A stretch of DNA of 5,058 nucleotides from Chlamydiota bacterium. Lineage in GTDB: Bacteria; Chlamydiota; Chlamydiia; Chlamydiales; VGMA01. Below, piece after piece: positions 1 to 5,058 of the stretch. The DNA lies in NCBI GenBank assembly GCA_016866575.1, contig VGMA01000102.1, positions 1 to 5,058 on the forward strand, written 5' to 3'. The notes under the pieces were generated by a model that did not search any database, was not told the origin of the DNA, and saw only the letters and a program-made list of their open reading frames with translations. The translations under genes were made by a program, and so were the position numbers. Position 1 is the stretch's first letter. Every line of letters begins with the position of its first letter.

Positions 1-12
1 CTGGCTTACAAA

Positions 13-85
13 CTCCGGCTGGTGGGATCGAACCTGCGATGAATAGATTAACAGTCACCCCCCGGCACTACAAATCACGACACGC
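13..85 (-). tRNA. Degenerate tRNA-Asn-like sequence (GTT anticodon), probably a remnant
   Basis: On the minus strand the 3' half has exact tRNA geometry. An anticodon loop CTGTTAA with GTT at 52-50 is followed by a 5-nt variable region, a T loop TTCGATC flanked by G and C, a 7-nt acceptor strand AGCCGGA and a discriminator G at 13. The distance from anticodon to discriminator is exactly that of a class I tRNA. The structure is decayed: the anticodon stem and the T stem each have two mismatches. The 26 nt on the 5' side do not supply an acceptor strand complementary to AGCCGGA, and the D arm is barely recognisable. No CCA is encoded after the discriminator. I therefore read it as a tRNA-Asn pseudogene or partial duplication, such as integrating elements leave behind, rather than a working tRNA. 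The 5' limit at 85 is set only by expected length. Confidence 0.4.
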
Positions 86-211
86 TACCGATCATAACAA
101 CAATGCCGATAAGGCTCTAGAAGGATTTTGATTTTAGTGATCTGTGGTAGTCTTTGGTGAGTTTTTGTGCCTAAGTGGGACAAAAGTGGGACAGAGAAAA
201 TCTCTCATTTT
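86..211. other. Gene-free stretch between tRNA-like remnant and acetyltransferase gene
   Basis: No convincing reading frame is present on either strand. The only structure I see is the AAGTGGGACA tandem pair at 173-193 and a small AGAGA/TCTCT inverted repeat around 194-207. The latter lies just downstream of the minus-strand acetyltransferase stop but has no following T-tract, so it is not a convincing terminator. The position between a tRNA-like sequence and the first gene is where integrating elements carry attachment and arm-binding sites. Confidence 0.4.
173..193. repeat. Two direct copies of AAGTGGGACA at 11-bp period
   Basis: AAGTGGGACA occurs at 173-182 and again at 184-193, separated by one A. 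The 11-bp period places both copies on about the same face of the helix, as expected for paired protein-binding sites. Similar short direct repeats next to a tRNA 3' end often serve as arm-type sites for tyrosine recombinases. That role here is inference from position, as no integrase is visible in the window. Confidence 0.6.
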
Positions 212-697
212 TTATGGATTATGATTTAAAGACAGACATTTTTCCATTTTGTAATTGATAAGCTCTACACCTTTTTTGACTACTGTTTGCTCAGCAATAA
301 CTTTGAAACCTTGCTTTTCAAAAAATGGCTTTGCCGTAATACTCACTTCAGAAAAAATTGTATCCACTTTGTATTCTCGCGCCTTCTCAAAAATCGCCTT
401 CATTAGAGCTTTTCCAACTCCCTTGCCAATCCAATCATGATGACAATAAAAACAATCTATATGACCATTCGGTTCAAATTCAGCAAAACCAACAATCTTG
501 GTTCCTATAACCGCAATGAAAGGTTTTGTCCTTAAAAACTTCTTAGCCCAACCTTCTGTTTCCAAACTAGATTTTGGAGCCCACACATCAACTTGCTCTT
601 CCGTATAGTGCTGAATATTAATTCTGTGAATTGTATTGAAGTAAATGTTTGCAAGAGCTTGCACATCCTCAGAATGATATTTTCTAATTTCAATCAT
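212..697 (-). CDS. GNAT-family N-acetyltransferase, YafP-like
   Basis: This 161-residue cytosolic enzyme probably transfers an acetyl group from acetyl-CoA to a small-molecule or protein amine; the substrate cannot be read from sequence. The order of elements fits the GNAT fold: an N-terminal beta-alpha unit beginning IEIRKYHSED, a central strand around 61-74 (IAVIGTKIVGFAEF), the pyrophosphate-binding loop GKGVG at 91-95, and a C-terminal SITAKPFFEKQGF at 119-131. This last segment, together with the early QHYTEEQVDVWA (29-40), closely resembles E. coli YafP from memory. Length is normal for the family. The ATG at 697 has an AGGG motif 8 nt upstream. The gene starts 19 nt after the stop of the NTP pyrophosphohydrolase gene on the same strand, so the two are probably co-transcribed. 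The GNAT call is firm; the YafP subgroup is likely. Confidence 0.9.
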   Translation of the reverse strand: MIEIRKYHSEDVQALANIYFNTIHRINIQHYTEEQVDVWAPKSSLETEGWAKKFLRTKPFIAVIGTKIVGFAEFEPNGHIDCFYCHHDWIGKGVGKALMKAIFEKAREYKVDTIFSEVSITAKPFFEKQGFKVIAEQTVVKKGVELINYKMEKCLSLNHNP

Positions 698-716
698 ATT
701 TTTATCCCTGTATCGT

Positions 717-1145
717 CTACACCTGATCTATCATTTTCAAATTAGTTTCAGAAATTTCAGGATATTTTTCTGGGTCAGCAAGACAATACTTTTCGCCAAA
801 ACTTCCTTCAAGATGTTCTGCTATCGTAACAAATTTGCGTCCTTCAAATCCCCCTCTTTCCGCCTTTTTTTTAAGTTGAATCGTTTTAACTTCCTCAAAA
901 GGGATTTTATTGGCGGCACTAAGAGCTTCAATGATTTCTAGTACATCGGCTAACTCTTGCATCAATTCTTGCTTTGAATTCGCTCTGCAAACTTCTCTAG
1001 ATTCCTCAAGAAGTTTTTGCCTCAATTGATAATCATATTCTGCATCCGTTAGGCGTTGCCAGTGAATGATCGATTTTAACTCTTGCATGAGATCAATTGC
1101 TTTATCTCTCCACAATTTGTTTTGTAAAAATGCGCGTCTTTTCAT
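717..1145 (-). CDS. House-cleaning NTP pyrophosphohydrolase, COG4997/MazG-like
   Basis: This 142-residue protein belongs to the all-alpha NTP pyrophosphohydrolase superfamily (MazG/HisE type), which cleaves nucleoside triphosphates to the monophosphate and pyrophosphate with Mg2+. The metal-binding signature is complete: EExxE at 47-51 (EESRE) and ExxD at 64-67 (ELAD). The N-terminal NKLWRDK at 9-15 matches the KLVRDK opening typical of COG4997, and the ERGGF at 96-100 matches that group's C-terminal basic/glycine motif. The family is thought to remove non-canonical or damaged nucleotides; the exact substrate here is unknown. About 35 residues after ERGGF, rich in acidic and aromatic residues, extend beyond the core and I do not recognise them. 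The ATG at 1145 has AAGGG 8 nt upstream. It lies first in a probable two-gene operon with the acetyltransferase at 212-697 and is divergent from the second GNAT gene. Confidence 0.85.
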   Translation of the reverse strand: MKRRAFLQNKLWRDKAIDLMQELKSIIHWQRLTDAEYDYQLRQKLLEESREVCRANSKQELMQELADVLEIIEALSAANKIPFEEVKTIQLKKKAERGGFEGRKFVTIAEHLEGSFGEKYCLADPEKYPEISETNLKMIDQV

Positions 1146-1184
1146 ATGATCAACCCTTATGATATAGAGGTTCTAAAATAACAC

Positions 1185-1604
1185 ATGTATGAATTAGAAT
1201 TTACAAAAAACCCTTCTCCAAATGAAGTTGAAGCACTTACAAATGGAATTTCCGAGAATGCAATAGAAGTCAAAGGAATAGCTTTACAAGTTCAACCTTT
1301 TGGATTTTTTTATAAAAATGCTCAAGGTATCGTTTTGGCTGGCTGTCATGGAGAGATATGTTATCAATCTATGTATATCAGCCAGCTCTGGGTTAGCAAA
1401 AATTTAAGACATCAAGGAATCGGCACTTTACTCATGCAAAAAGCGGAAGCGTTTGCAAAAGATTCAGACTGCAAAATATTATCTATCAACACCATGGATT
1501 GGGAAGCGGAAGACTTTTACAAAAACCTCGGTTTCAAAGTTGATTTCGCACGCTCTGGTTATGAAAAAAATTCAAAAATGCTCTTTCTTAGCAAGATGCT
1601 TTAG
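1185..1604 (+). CDS. GNAT-family N-acetyltransferase
   Basis: A 139-residue acetyl-CoA-dependent acetyltransferase, presumably cytosolic and acting on an unknown amine. The acetyl-CoA pyrophosphate-binding motif is canonical: RHQGIG at 75-80 fits R-x-x-G-x-G, preceded by the strand ISQLWV (65-70) and followed by the helix TLLMQKAEAFA. The later FYKNLGF at 111-117 is the usual C-terminal GNAT motif. The only obvious start is the ATG at 1185; an AGAGG lies 14 nt upstream, farther than ideal, so initiation may be weak. The gene is divergent from the pyrophosphohydrolase gene across a 39-bp gap, too short for two full independent promoters, so control elements probably extend into the coding regions. 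Its last 33 bp overlap the end of the convergent small gene at 1572-1814. It is not a close copy of the first GNAT gene in this window. Confidence 0.88.
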   Translation: MYELEFTKNPSPNEVEALTNGISENAIEVKGIALQVQPFGFFYKNAQGIVLAGCHGEICYQSMYISQLWVSKNLRHQGIGTLLMQKAEAFAKDSDCKILSINTMDWEAEDFYKNLGFKVDFARSGYEKNSKMLFLSKML

Positions 1605-1814
1605 AGAGTCAATAGGATGTGAATTCTTAATTATTTTTTCATTTTTTGATTCCTGTAGGTCTTTGATTGTTTTTCGAGCTATTTCAGAAGCCTTTTCAAG
1701 ACCTTTCAAAAGCTCTTCGGGAGTTTTGATAGAAGAATATTGTCCCAATCTAACTGAACCCAATGAACAAAATGAGCTCGCATTACGTGAAACCAAGCCA
1801 CAAACAGCAAACAT
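1572..1814 (-). CDS. Small uncharacterised protein, 80 residues
   Basis: I do not recognise this protein. Residues 1-28 are small, polar and cysteine-containing (MFAVCGLVSRNASSFCSLGS). From about 30 it becomes a charged amphipathic helix (TPEELLKGLEKASEIARKT) with a basic tail ending KHLAKKEHF. There is no confident signal peptide or membrane segment. The expression signals are unusually good: GGAGG at 1819-1823, 4 nt before the ATG, and a near-consensus sigma-70 promoter about 50 nt farther upstream. They are the main reason to call it a gene. Its 3' end overlaps the convergent acetyltransferase gene by 33 bp, so simultaneous transcription could interfere. It could be a truncated remnant of a longer gene or a genuine small protein. 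It is transcribed separately from the cassette to its right. Confidence 0.6.
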   Translation of the reverse strand: MFAVCGLVSRNASSFCSLGSVRLGQYSSIKTPEELLKGLEKASEIARKTIKDLQESKNEKIIKNSHPIDSLKHLAKKEHF

Positions 1815-1818
1815 ATTT

Positions 1819-1823
1819 CCTCC
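1819..1823 (-). promoter_or_regulatory. Strong ribosome binding site for the 80-residue gene
   Basis: GGAGG on the minus strand lies 4 nt before the ATG at 1814. It is the strongest Shine-Dalgarno match that I see in the window and fixes the start of the small gene. Confidence 0.65.
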
Positions 1824-1870
1824 ATGAAAAAAACCAATTTTAAACCCTCTAAGAAATTAAGAGAATATAA

Positions 1871-1899
1871 AGAATAAATTTATTTGTTCAGCGTGTCAA
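1871..1899 (-). promoter_or_regulatory. Near-consensus sigma-70 promoter for the 80-residue gene
   Basis: On the minus strand, TTGACA (1899-1894) is a perfect -35 box. It is followed by a 17-bp spacer and TATTCT (1876-1871) as -10 box, one base off consensus. The expected start of transcription is near 1864, giving a leader of about 50 nt before the ATG at 1814. The spacer and -10 box contain the 12-bp palindrome AATAAATTTATT (1873-1884), which could be an operator or simply AT-rich chance. Confidence 0.65.
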
Positions 1900-1901
1900 G
1901 C

Positions 1902-1935
1902 GACATCAGAAAGTGACCCCATTCTTGATAATGTC
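1902..1935. repeat. Imperfect inverted repeat upstream of the promoter
   Basis: GACAT at 1902-1906 pairs with ATGTC at 1931-1935, and inside them AGAA at 1908-1911 pairs with TTCT at 1922-1925. The two stems are separated by an asymmetric internal loop, and the hairpin loop is 10 nt. It sits directly after the stop of the minus-strand gene at 1936 and just upstream of the -35 box. It lacks a T-tract in either direction, so an intrinsic terminator is not supported; a binding site or decayed terminator is possible. Confidence 0.3.
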
Positions 1936-2322
1936 TCACTTACCTCTGAGTCTTTTATTTTTAGAAATCAAAGATGTTAGTCTAGCAGACATTGTCGGAT
2001 CGATTTTTCTACTCCAATCAATCGCCTCATGAATCACAGAAAATTCCCTTCTTTTAACCAGTTCACCCAACAGTGAAAAAGTTAATTCTCTTCGTCCTGG
2101 ATAAAAACAAACAAGCTGCGAAATTAAGTGTGAATGACAAAAATCTTGCATCTCTCTTGGAAGATCTAAAATAATGTAAAAAAGACGTGTAATCTTTTGT
2201 TCCGAAGAAAGCGCCTTACCCACTGCACTAAAAATATAAGACTCTGCCATAATTTCATATAGCCTACACTGCTTTTTTCTATCAAAATTACCTGGAAAAC
2301 ATGAAATAGATTCCGCTGCCAT
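1936..2322 (-). CDS. Uncharacterised protein, surviving 3' part of a TAG-interrupted gene
   Basis: I recognise no family. From the ATG at 2322 the product is 128 residues, mixed charged and hydrophobic, probably helical, with cysteines early on and a basic tail (LTSLISKNKRLRGK). There is no signal peptide or membrane span. The reading frame continues upstream without another stop to a TAG at 2406-2404. Beyond that, still in frame, is an ATG at 2448 with a good ribosome site, so the ancestral protein was probably about 170 residues. The ATG at 2322 is preceded at 8 nt by AGAGGGG, which could drive internal translation of a shortened protein; a TTG at 2367 is an alternative start with a weaker site. 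The gene lies 23 nt after the large coiled-coil gene on the same strand and is presumably its operon partner; a chaperone or immunity role is only a guess from position. Confidence 0.6.
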   Translation of the reverse strand: MAAESISCFPGNFDRKKQCRLYEIMAESYIFSAVGKALSSEQKITRLFYIILDLPREMQDFCHSHLISQLVCFYPGRRELTFSLLGELVKRREFSVIHEAIDWSRKIDPTMSARLTSLISKNKRLRGK

Positions 2323-2330
2323 TTTAATAG

Positions 2331-2337
2331 CCCCTCT
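2331..2337 (-). promoter_or_regulatory. Internal ribosome site that could restart the interrupted gene
   Basis: AGAGGGG on the minus strand lies 8 nt before the in-frame ATG at 2322, downstream of the TAG. It is purine-rich and well placed, and is the best candidate for translating the surviving part of the gene. Confidence 0.4.
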
Positions 2338-2456
2338 AGTAGCCAACAATTTGGATTTAAGATACAAAGCTTCTTCAATAACAACCTGCTCTTCTAGAGT
2401 TAACTATTCAATAATATTTTTTACTGCTACTGCTGGAAAGTGTATCATTTTTTATT

Positions 2457-2460
2457 CTCC
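2457..2460 (-). promoter_or_regulatory. Ribosome binding site of the interrupted gene's original start
   Basis: GGAG lies 8 nt before the ATG at 2448 in the short gap after the large coiled-coil gene. It supports 2448 as the ancestral start, 14 codons before the in-frame TAG. Confidence 0.5.
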
Positions 2461-2471
2461 ATTTTATTTTA

Positions 2472-4706
2472 TTACTTTCGTGCGGCAAGTGCCGCAATCA
2501 ATGCTTGCAACTTATCTGCAAGCAGGCCCTCGCTTGCATCTAATTTAGCTGCTGCTTCGCCAAACTTTTCAGCGGTTCTCATAACGCAAGACATCTCTTT
2601 AATCTCTGCTTTTTTTTCTTCCACGCTTCGTCGGATCCTGGTAATTTGCGTTTTATAGGAAGTAAAATGCTCTCGAAATGATCCGAGCATCTCGGCATTT
2701 TCTACAAATGTCTCTTCGATAAGAACGCGCTTTTCTTCTAATTTATCGGATACGACTTCACAGGCCTTGATAGGATCAAGAACCATTTTTTGCCAAAGTT
2801 TTCCTTCCGGATCATAAACAGCCCACGCCTCTCGAAGTATTTTTAAAACAGCTGTATACGCAGGAAGCAAAGCTTCTAAAGTGTCGAGATTGATAAGAAC
2901 TTCCATTTCAGAATCTTCAATTTCAATGATCTTTTTTGCTTTAGCGACTTCTGCTAAAGATCTAATTTTTGCTGCAGATTTAAAAGGTGAATTTGACATC
3001 CATCTTTCTAGAGTGGCAGCCCACGATCTTACCTTATCCAAAGGCACCGCGCCGAACTCATAATGGTTGATCCCATCTTCAACTTTTCTTAGTTCTTCTA
3101 ATCTAAGTTCTTGCATCTGATACTTAGTTTCTCTCGCAAAAAGATCAAGCTCTCTTTGTACCCGAAGAAATCCAATAGTCACATCCTGCTTTAAAAATTC
3201 AGTCTCTTTTGTCACTTGTAGTTGAATCGCCTTAAGCTCTTCATACATCGTAAATAGCTCATTTCGCGCCCTTCCAAATTCCCACATGGTCTCTGCATGA
3301 AAAGAAGCTACCTGCCTACAAATCTCTTGCACTTGTCCACATAAAATAGCGCTGTACTGCCCCATTTGTTCCATCAGGGGCCCAAACATATCTGATGGAC
3401 TATTGTCCAACCTAGCAAACACGCTGACCATCGAAGCGCCTGCTCCCGCAAGCGATCCAATAGCAATTGCACCATCCATCGATGCCGAATCTTTTATGCC
3501 TCGAACCTGCTCTACAGCACCTTCTAATCGCATCATCTGATGCCCTGCCTGAAATAAAACTCCGAGCCTTGGGCATCCAAACGCTAAAGCTGCCACTGCT
3601 GCATCAGACATTGCTCCCTGTATTGCGGCCCGATCTCTTGCCCTTGCTTCACCTTCCCTTTCTGCTCTAAAATAAGCACACAGTTCCGCCACTTCCGTTT
3701 GAAATTCTCTTAATGCCGCTTCTTCCTGTGATATTCTATTTAAAGCCTCTGTAATTTGATCTCCCGCAACATGCAAAGCCAGAGACAGCGATCCCGACCT
3801 AACATCAACACATGCATGTCTAAAATAGCTTTCCGGTGAAATCTCTTTAACCTCTTCAGATAAATCCCCCTCATCACCTAAAACAGGAGCTACAATCATA
3901 CGTCTTGTCCAAAATAGACCTGAAGCAGGTTGCACTAATGGCTTTGTCCCGCGAATCCATTTTGGATCAAAATCATAAAATTGATACTGAACCATTCCCC
4001 CTACTTTAAATTCAAAAGGATCAAAAACAGTTTGAGGTGCCGCTCGTCCATGCAAAAATCGTATCGGCTCACCTGCTGGAATTTTAGCCACAGTAACATG
4101 CGTCCTCTTTCCACCCCAACGCGAAAGAATGGCCGCATATTCTTCAACTTCTCCTAAAGTAGTTATGGGATTAATTTCTGCAGGATTTGTCCACCAAACA
4201 GTTGTTTTAAATCCAGCATCCATTTCTTTTCCAAATCTAACCAAAATTAAATCTCTTTTTAAAGTGCCCCAATACTCTTTAGGCGCTCCCACAAAAGAAT
4301 CATTCATAGTTCCATACTTTGCTTGGTGCGAAACTCGAATAGGTGTGCTTTTTATAAACGGCATAGCTGCAGCGGCAGCTGTAAATACATCCCCTGTCGC
4401 TTCTTCAAAACGTCTTGCCTCGTCTCTGGAAAAACCATAATCAGTCCTAAGAGGATCAGGAACAGATGCCATTCGTTCTGCAACGTCTTTAAATGGCTTA
4501 GCTAAACCCTCACAAAAGGCTCTTGTGTCTCTATTAAAACCACACACATTATTTACCACAGGAGTAATTACCGCCGCAGCCACATTGCCTACTACACGAG
4601 CTGCAGTTGCAATAGGTGCTGCTACGGGAGCAAAAGCTTCTGCTGCATCAAGCACCTCTCGCATACCCTCTTTGGCTTCTAAACTTTTTTCAAAGTTAAT
4701 ACTCAC
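2472..4706 (-). CDS. Large alanine-rich coiled-coil protein with a possible toxin-like central domain
   Basis: A 744-residue protein I cannot assign to a known family. Residues 24-54 are an Ala/Val/Pro-rich apolar stretch. Residues 150-255 look globular and contain LVRFGK (155-160), VWWTNPAEI (170-178), RTHVTVAKIP (201-210) and GGMVQYQF (236-243). The spacing recalls TNT-type NAD glycohydrolases or related ART toxin domains, with R157, H203 and Q240 as candidate active-site residues; this is from memory and unproven. Residues 320-360 are a charged helix. Residues 409-430 are Gly/Ala-rich (SMDGAIAIGSLAGAGASMVSVF) and could associate with membrane. Long helical, coiled-coil-like segments follow at about 455-545 and 645-740. 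No cleavable signal peptide is evident. The start is GTG at 4706, overlapping the preceding TGA as GTGA, with a G-rich GGTGGTGGA ribosome region, implying translational coupling. An effector or structural role fits; neither is shown. Confidence 0.85.
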   Translation of the reverse strand: MSINFEKSLEAKEGMREVLDAAEAFAPVAAPIATAARVVGNVAAAVITPVVNNVCGFNRDTRAFCEGLAKPFKDVAERMASVPDPLRTDYGFSRDEARRFEEATGDVFTAAAAAMPFIKSTPIRVSHQAKYGTMNDSFVGAPKEYWGTLKRDLILVRFGKEMDAGFKTTVWWTNPAEINPITTLGEVEEYAAILSRWGGKRTHVTVAKIPAGEPIRFLHGRAAPQTVFDPFEFKVGGMVQYQFYDFDPKWIRGTKPLVQPASGLFWTRRMIVAPVLGDEGDLSEEVKEISPESYFRHACVDVRSGSLSLALHVAGDQITEALNRISQEEAALREFQTEVAELCAYFRAEREGEARARDRAAIQGAMSDAAVAALAFGCPRLGVLFQAGHQMMRLEGAVEQVRGIKDSASMDGAIAIGSLAGAGASMVSVFARLDNSPSDMFGPLMEQMGQYSAILCGQVQEICRQVASFHAETMWEFGRARNELFTMYEELKAIQLQVTKETEFLKQDVTIGFLRVQRELDLFARETKYQMQELRLEELRKVEDGINHYEFGAVPLDKVRSWAATLERWMSNSPFKSAAKIRSLAEVAKAKKIIEIEDSEMEVLINLDTLEALLPAYTAVLKILREAWAVYDPEGKLWQKMVLDPIKACEVVSDKLEEKRVLIEETFVENAEMLGSFREHFTSYKTQITRIRRSVEEKKAEIKEMSCVMRTAEKFGEAAAKLDASEGLLADKLQALIAALAARK

Positions 4707-5058
4707 TTTCCACCACCTACACCCATAGCTCTCATCAATGCATCAATTTGTGCCATAAGACGTCTATTCTCTTCATCTCTTCTTTCAAGCCTTGCAGTTA
4801 AATCATCCACGCGTGCTGCCAAAAGATCGACTCTTGGATCAGGTGCAGGTACTGCAGGAGCTGTCGGTGGAGCTAAAGGCACTCTCATGATTTCTGCATA
4901 CGCAAGATCGATTCTACTTAAAAGATCCTCGCATTCCCTTTTATAACTAGGATTAAAAAGAACTTCTATTTCATCTATGTAAGAGACTATACGTGAAGCA
5001 GGCGCACCTATTGCTATAGAATCTCCACGAAGTCTTTCATCATCAATTAAAGATCGCA
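4703..5058 (-). CDS. Partial uncharacterised protein with Pro/Ala linker and C-terminal coiled coil
   Basis: Only the last 117 residues are inside the window; the frame is open to the right edge, so the true start lies beyond 5058 and the internal ATG at 4888 is not a convincing start. The visible part has a mixed helical region (1-57), a Pro/Ala-rich linker at 60-74 (PLAPPTAPAVPAPDP), and a coiled coil at 75-111. Heptad core positions V76, L79, V83, L86, L90, R93, N97, L100, I104, L107 and M111 keep strict 3-4 spacing. An Asn in the core at 97 is common in parallel dimers. It ends in a glycine-rich GVGGGK. The TGA overlaps the GTG of the 744-residue gene, so the two products are made together and may interact through their coiled coils. 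I do not recognise the family. Confidence 0.8.
   Translation of the reverse strand, partial: RSLIDDERLRGDSIAIGAPASRIVSYIDEIEVLFNPSYKRECEDLLSRIDLAYAEIMRVPLAPPTAPAVPAPDPRVDLLAARVDDLTARLERRDEENRRLMAQIDALMRAMGVGGGK

Larger units (their letters stand above)
1936..2448 (-). pseudogene. Full extent of the gene interrupted by an in-frame TAG at codon 15
   Basis: A continuous frame runs from the ATG at 2448 to the TGA at 1936-1938 with a single interruption, TAG at 2406-2404. The first 14 codons read MIHFPAVAVKNIIE. After the TAG the frame resumes with LTLEEQVVIEEALYLKSK, protein-like and without further stops for 155 codons. GGAG lies 8 nt before the ATG at 2448, the normal arrangement for a real start. 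TAG ends two other genes in this window (at 717-719 and 1602-1604), so reassignment of TAG is unlikely. The simplest reading is a nonsense mutation of one codon, or a sequencing error. Alternatively the first 14 codons are a leader peptide coupled to a downstream restart. Confidence 0.6.

Noticed and set aside
194..207. AGAGA/TCTCT hairpin as a terminator for the first acetyltransferase gene
   Set aside because: The stem is only 5 bp and AT-rich, and no T-tract follows on the minus strand.
1453..1827. A 124-codon plus-strand frame overlapping the end of the acetyltransferase gene and running through the small minus-strand gene
   Set aside because: Its first half is an out-of-frame reading of the acetyltransferase, and its second half is the complement of the small gene that has a promoter and ribosome site. 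It has no start signal of its own.
1908..1925. GTGACCCC-containing sequence as an insertion-sequence end
   Set aside because: It resembles some IS termini, but there is no matching inverted end, no transposase gene and no target duplication in the window.
2166..2384. A 72-codon minus-strand frame overlapping the interrupted gene
   Set aside because: It is a shifted reading of the same DNA, rich in Leu, Phe and Trp, with no good ribosome site. The frame ending at 1936 is longer and more protein-like.
2404..2406. TAG as a reassigned or read-through codon
   Set aside because: TAG ends the pyrophosphohydrolase gene and the second acetyltransferase gene normally, so genome-wide reassignment is unlikely. 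No pyrrolysine-type downstream structure is evident by eye.
4129..4728. Several plus-strand frames antisense to the 744-residue gene
   Set aside because: They are complements of an alanine-rich coding region, which tends to leave open antisense frames. They lack start signals and protein-like order.
1..5058. CRISPR array or long tandem repeat
   Set aside because: I see no regularly spaced repeats of the required length on either strand; the only clear tandem unit is the short pair at 173-193.

Overview
The window is AT-rich bacterial DNA with short intergenic gaps, and TAG, TGA and TAA are all used as stops. Its gene content is a few housekeeping-type enzymes plus large, alanine-rich, coiled-coil proteins I do not recognise. 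This would fit a host-associated or obligately intracellular bacterium, perhaps chlamydia-like. That placement is a weak inference from style, because the window has no marker gene that fixes the taxon.

Left edge (1-211): a degenerate tRNA-Asn-like 3' half on the minus strand, then a gene-free stretch ending in two copies of AAGTGGGACA with an 11-bp period. Together they look like the scar or outer end of a tRNA-targeted integration site, but no integrase gene lies inside the window.

Left-centre (212-1604): three small enzyme genes. On the minus strand, a COG4997-like all-alpha NTP pyrophosphohydrolase (717-1145) is followed 19 nt later by a YafP-like GNAT acetyltransferase (212-697), probably as one operon. 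A second GNAT gene (1185-1604) runs divergently on the plus strand from a 39-bp gap. All three have recognisable catalytic or cofactor motifs.

Centre (1572-1935): a small 80-codon minus-strand gene with a near-consensus sigma-70 promoter (TTGACA, 17 bp, TATTCT) and a GGAGG ribosome site. It ends inside the convergent GNAT gene. Upstream of its promoter is an imperfect inverted repeat.

Right half (1936-5058): a minus-strand cassette read from right to left. First is the C-terminal part of a protein ending in a Pro/Ala linker and a regular coiled coil (cut by the window edge). Next is a 744-residue alanine-rich coiled-coil protein whose GTG start overlaps the previous stop (GTGA). Last, after 23 nt, is a smaller gene broken by an in-frame TAG at codon 15. 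The 744-residue protein has a central segment (about 150-255) with scattered similarity to NAD-degrading TNT-type or ADP-ribosyltransferase-type toxin domains. With the flanking coiled coils and the coupled partner, a secreted effector or toxin-like module is a reasonable hypothesis, but it remains unproven from sequence alone.
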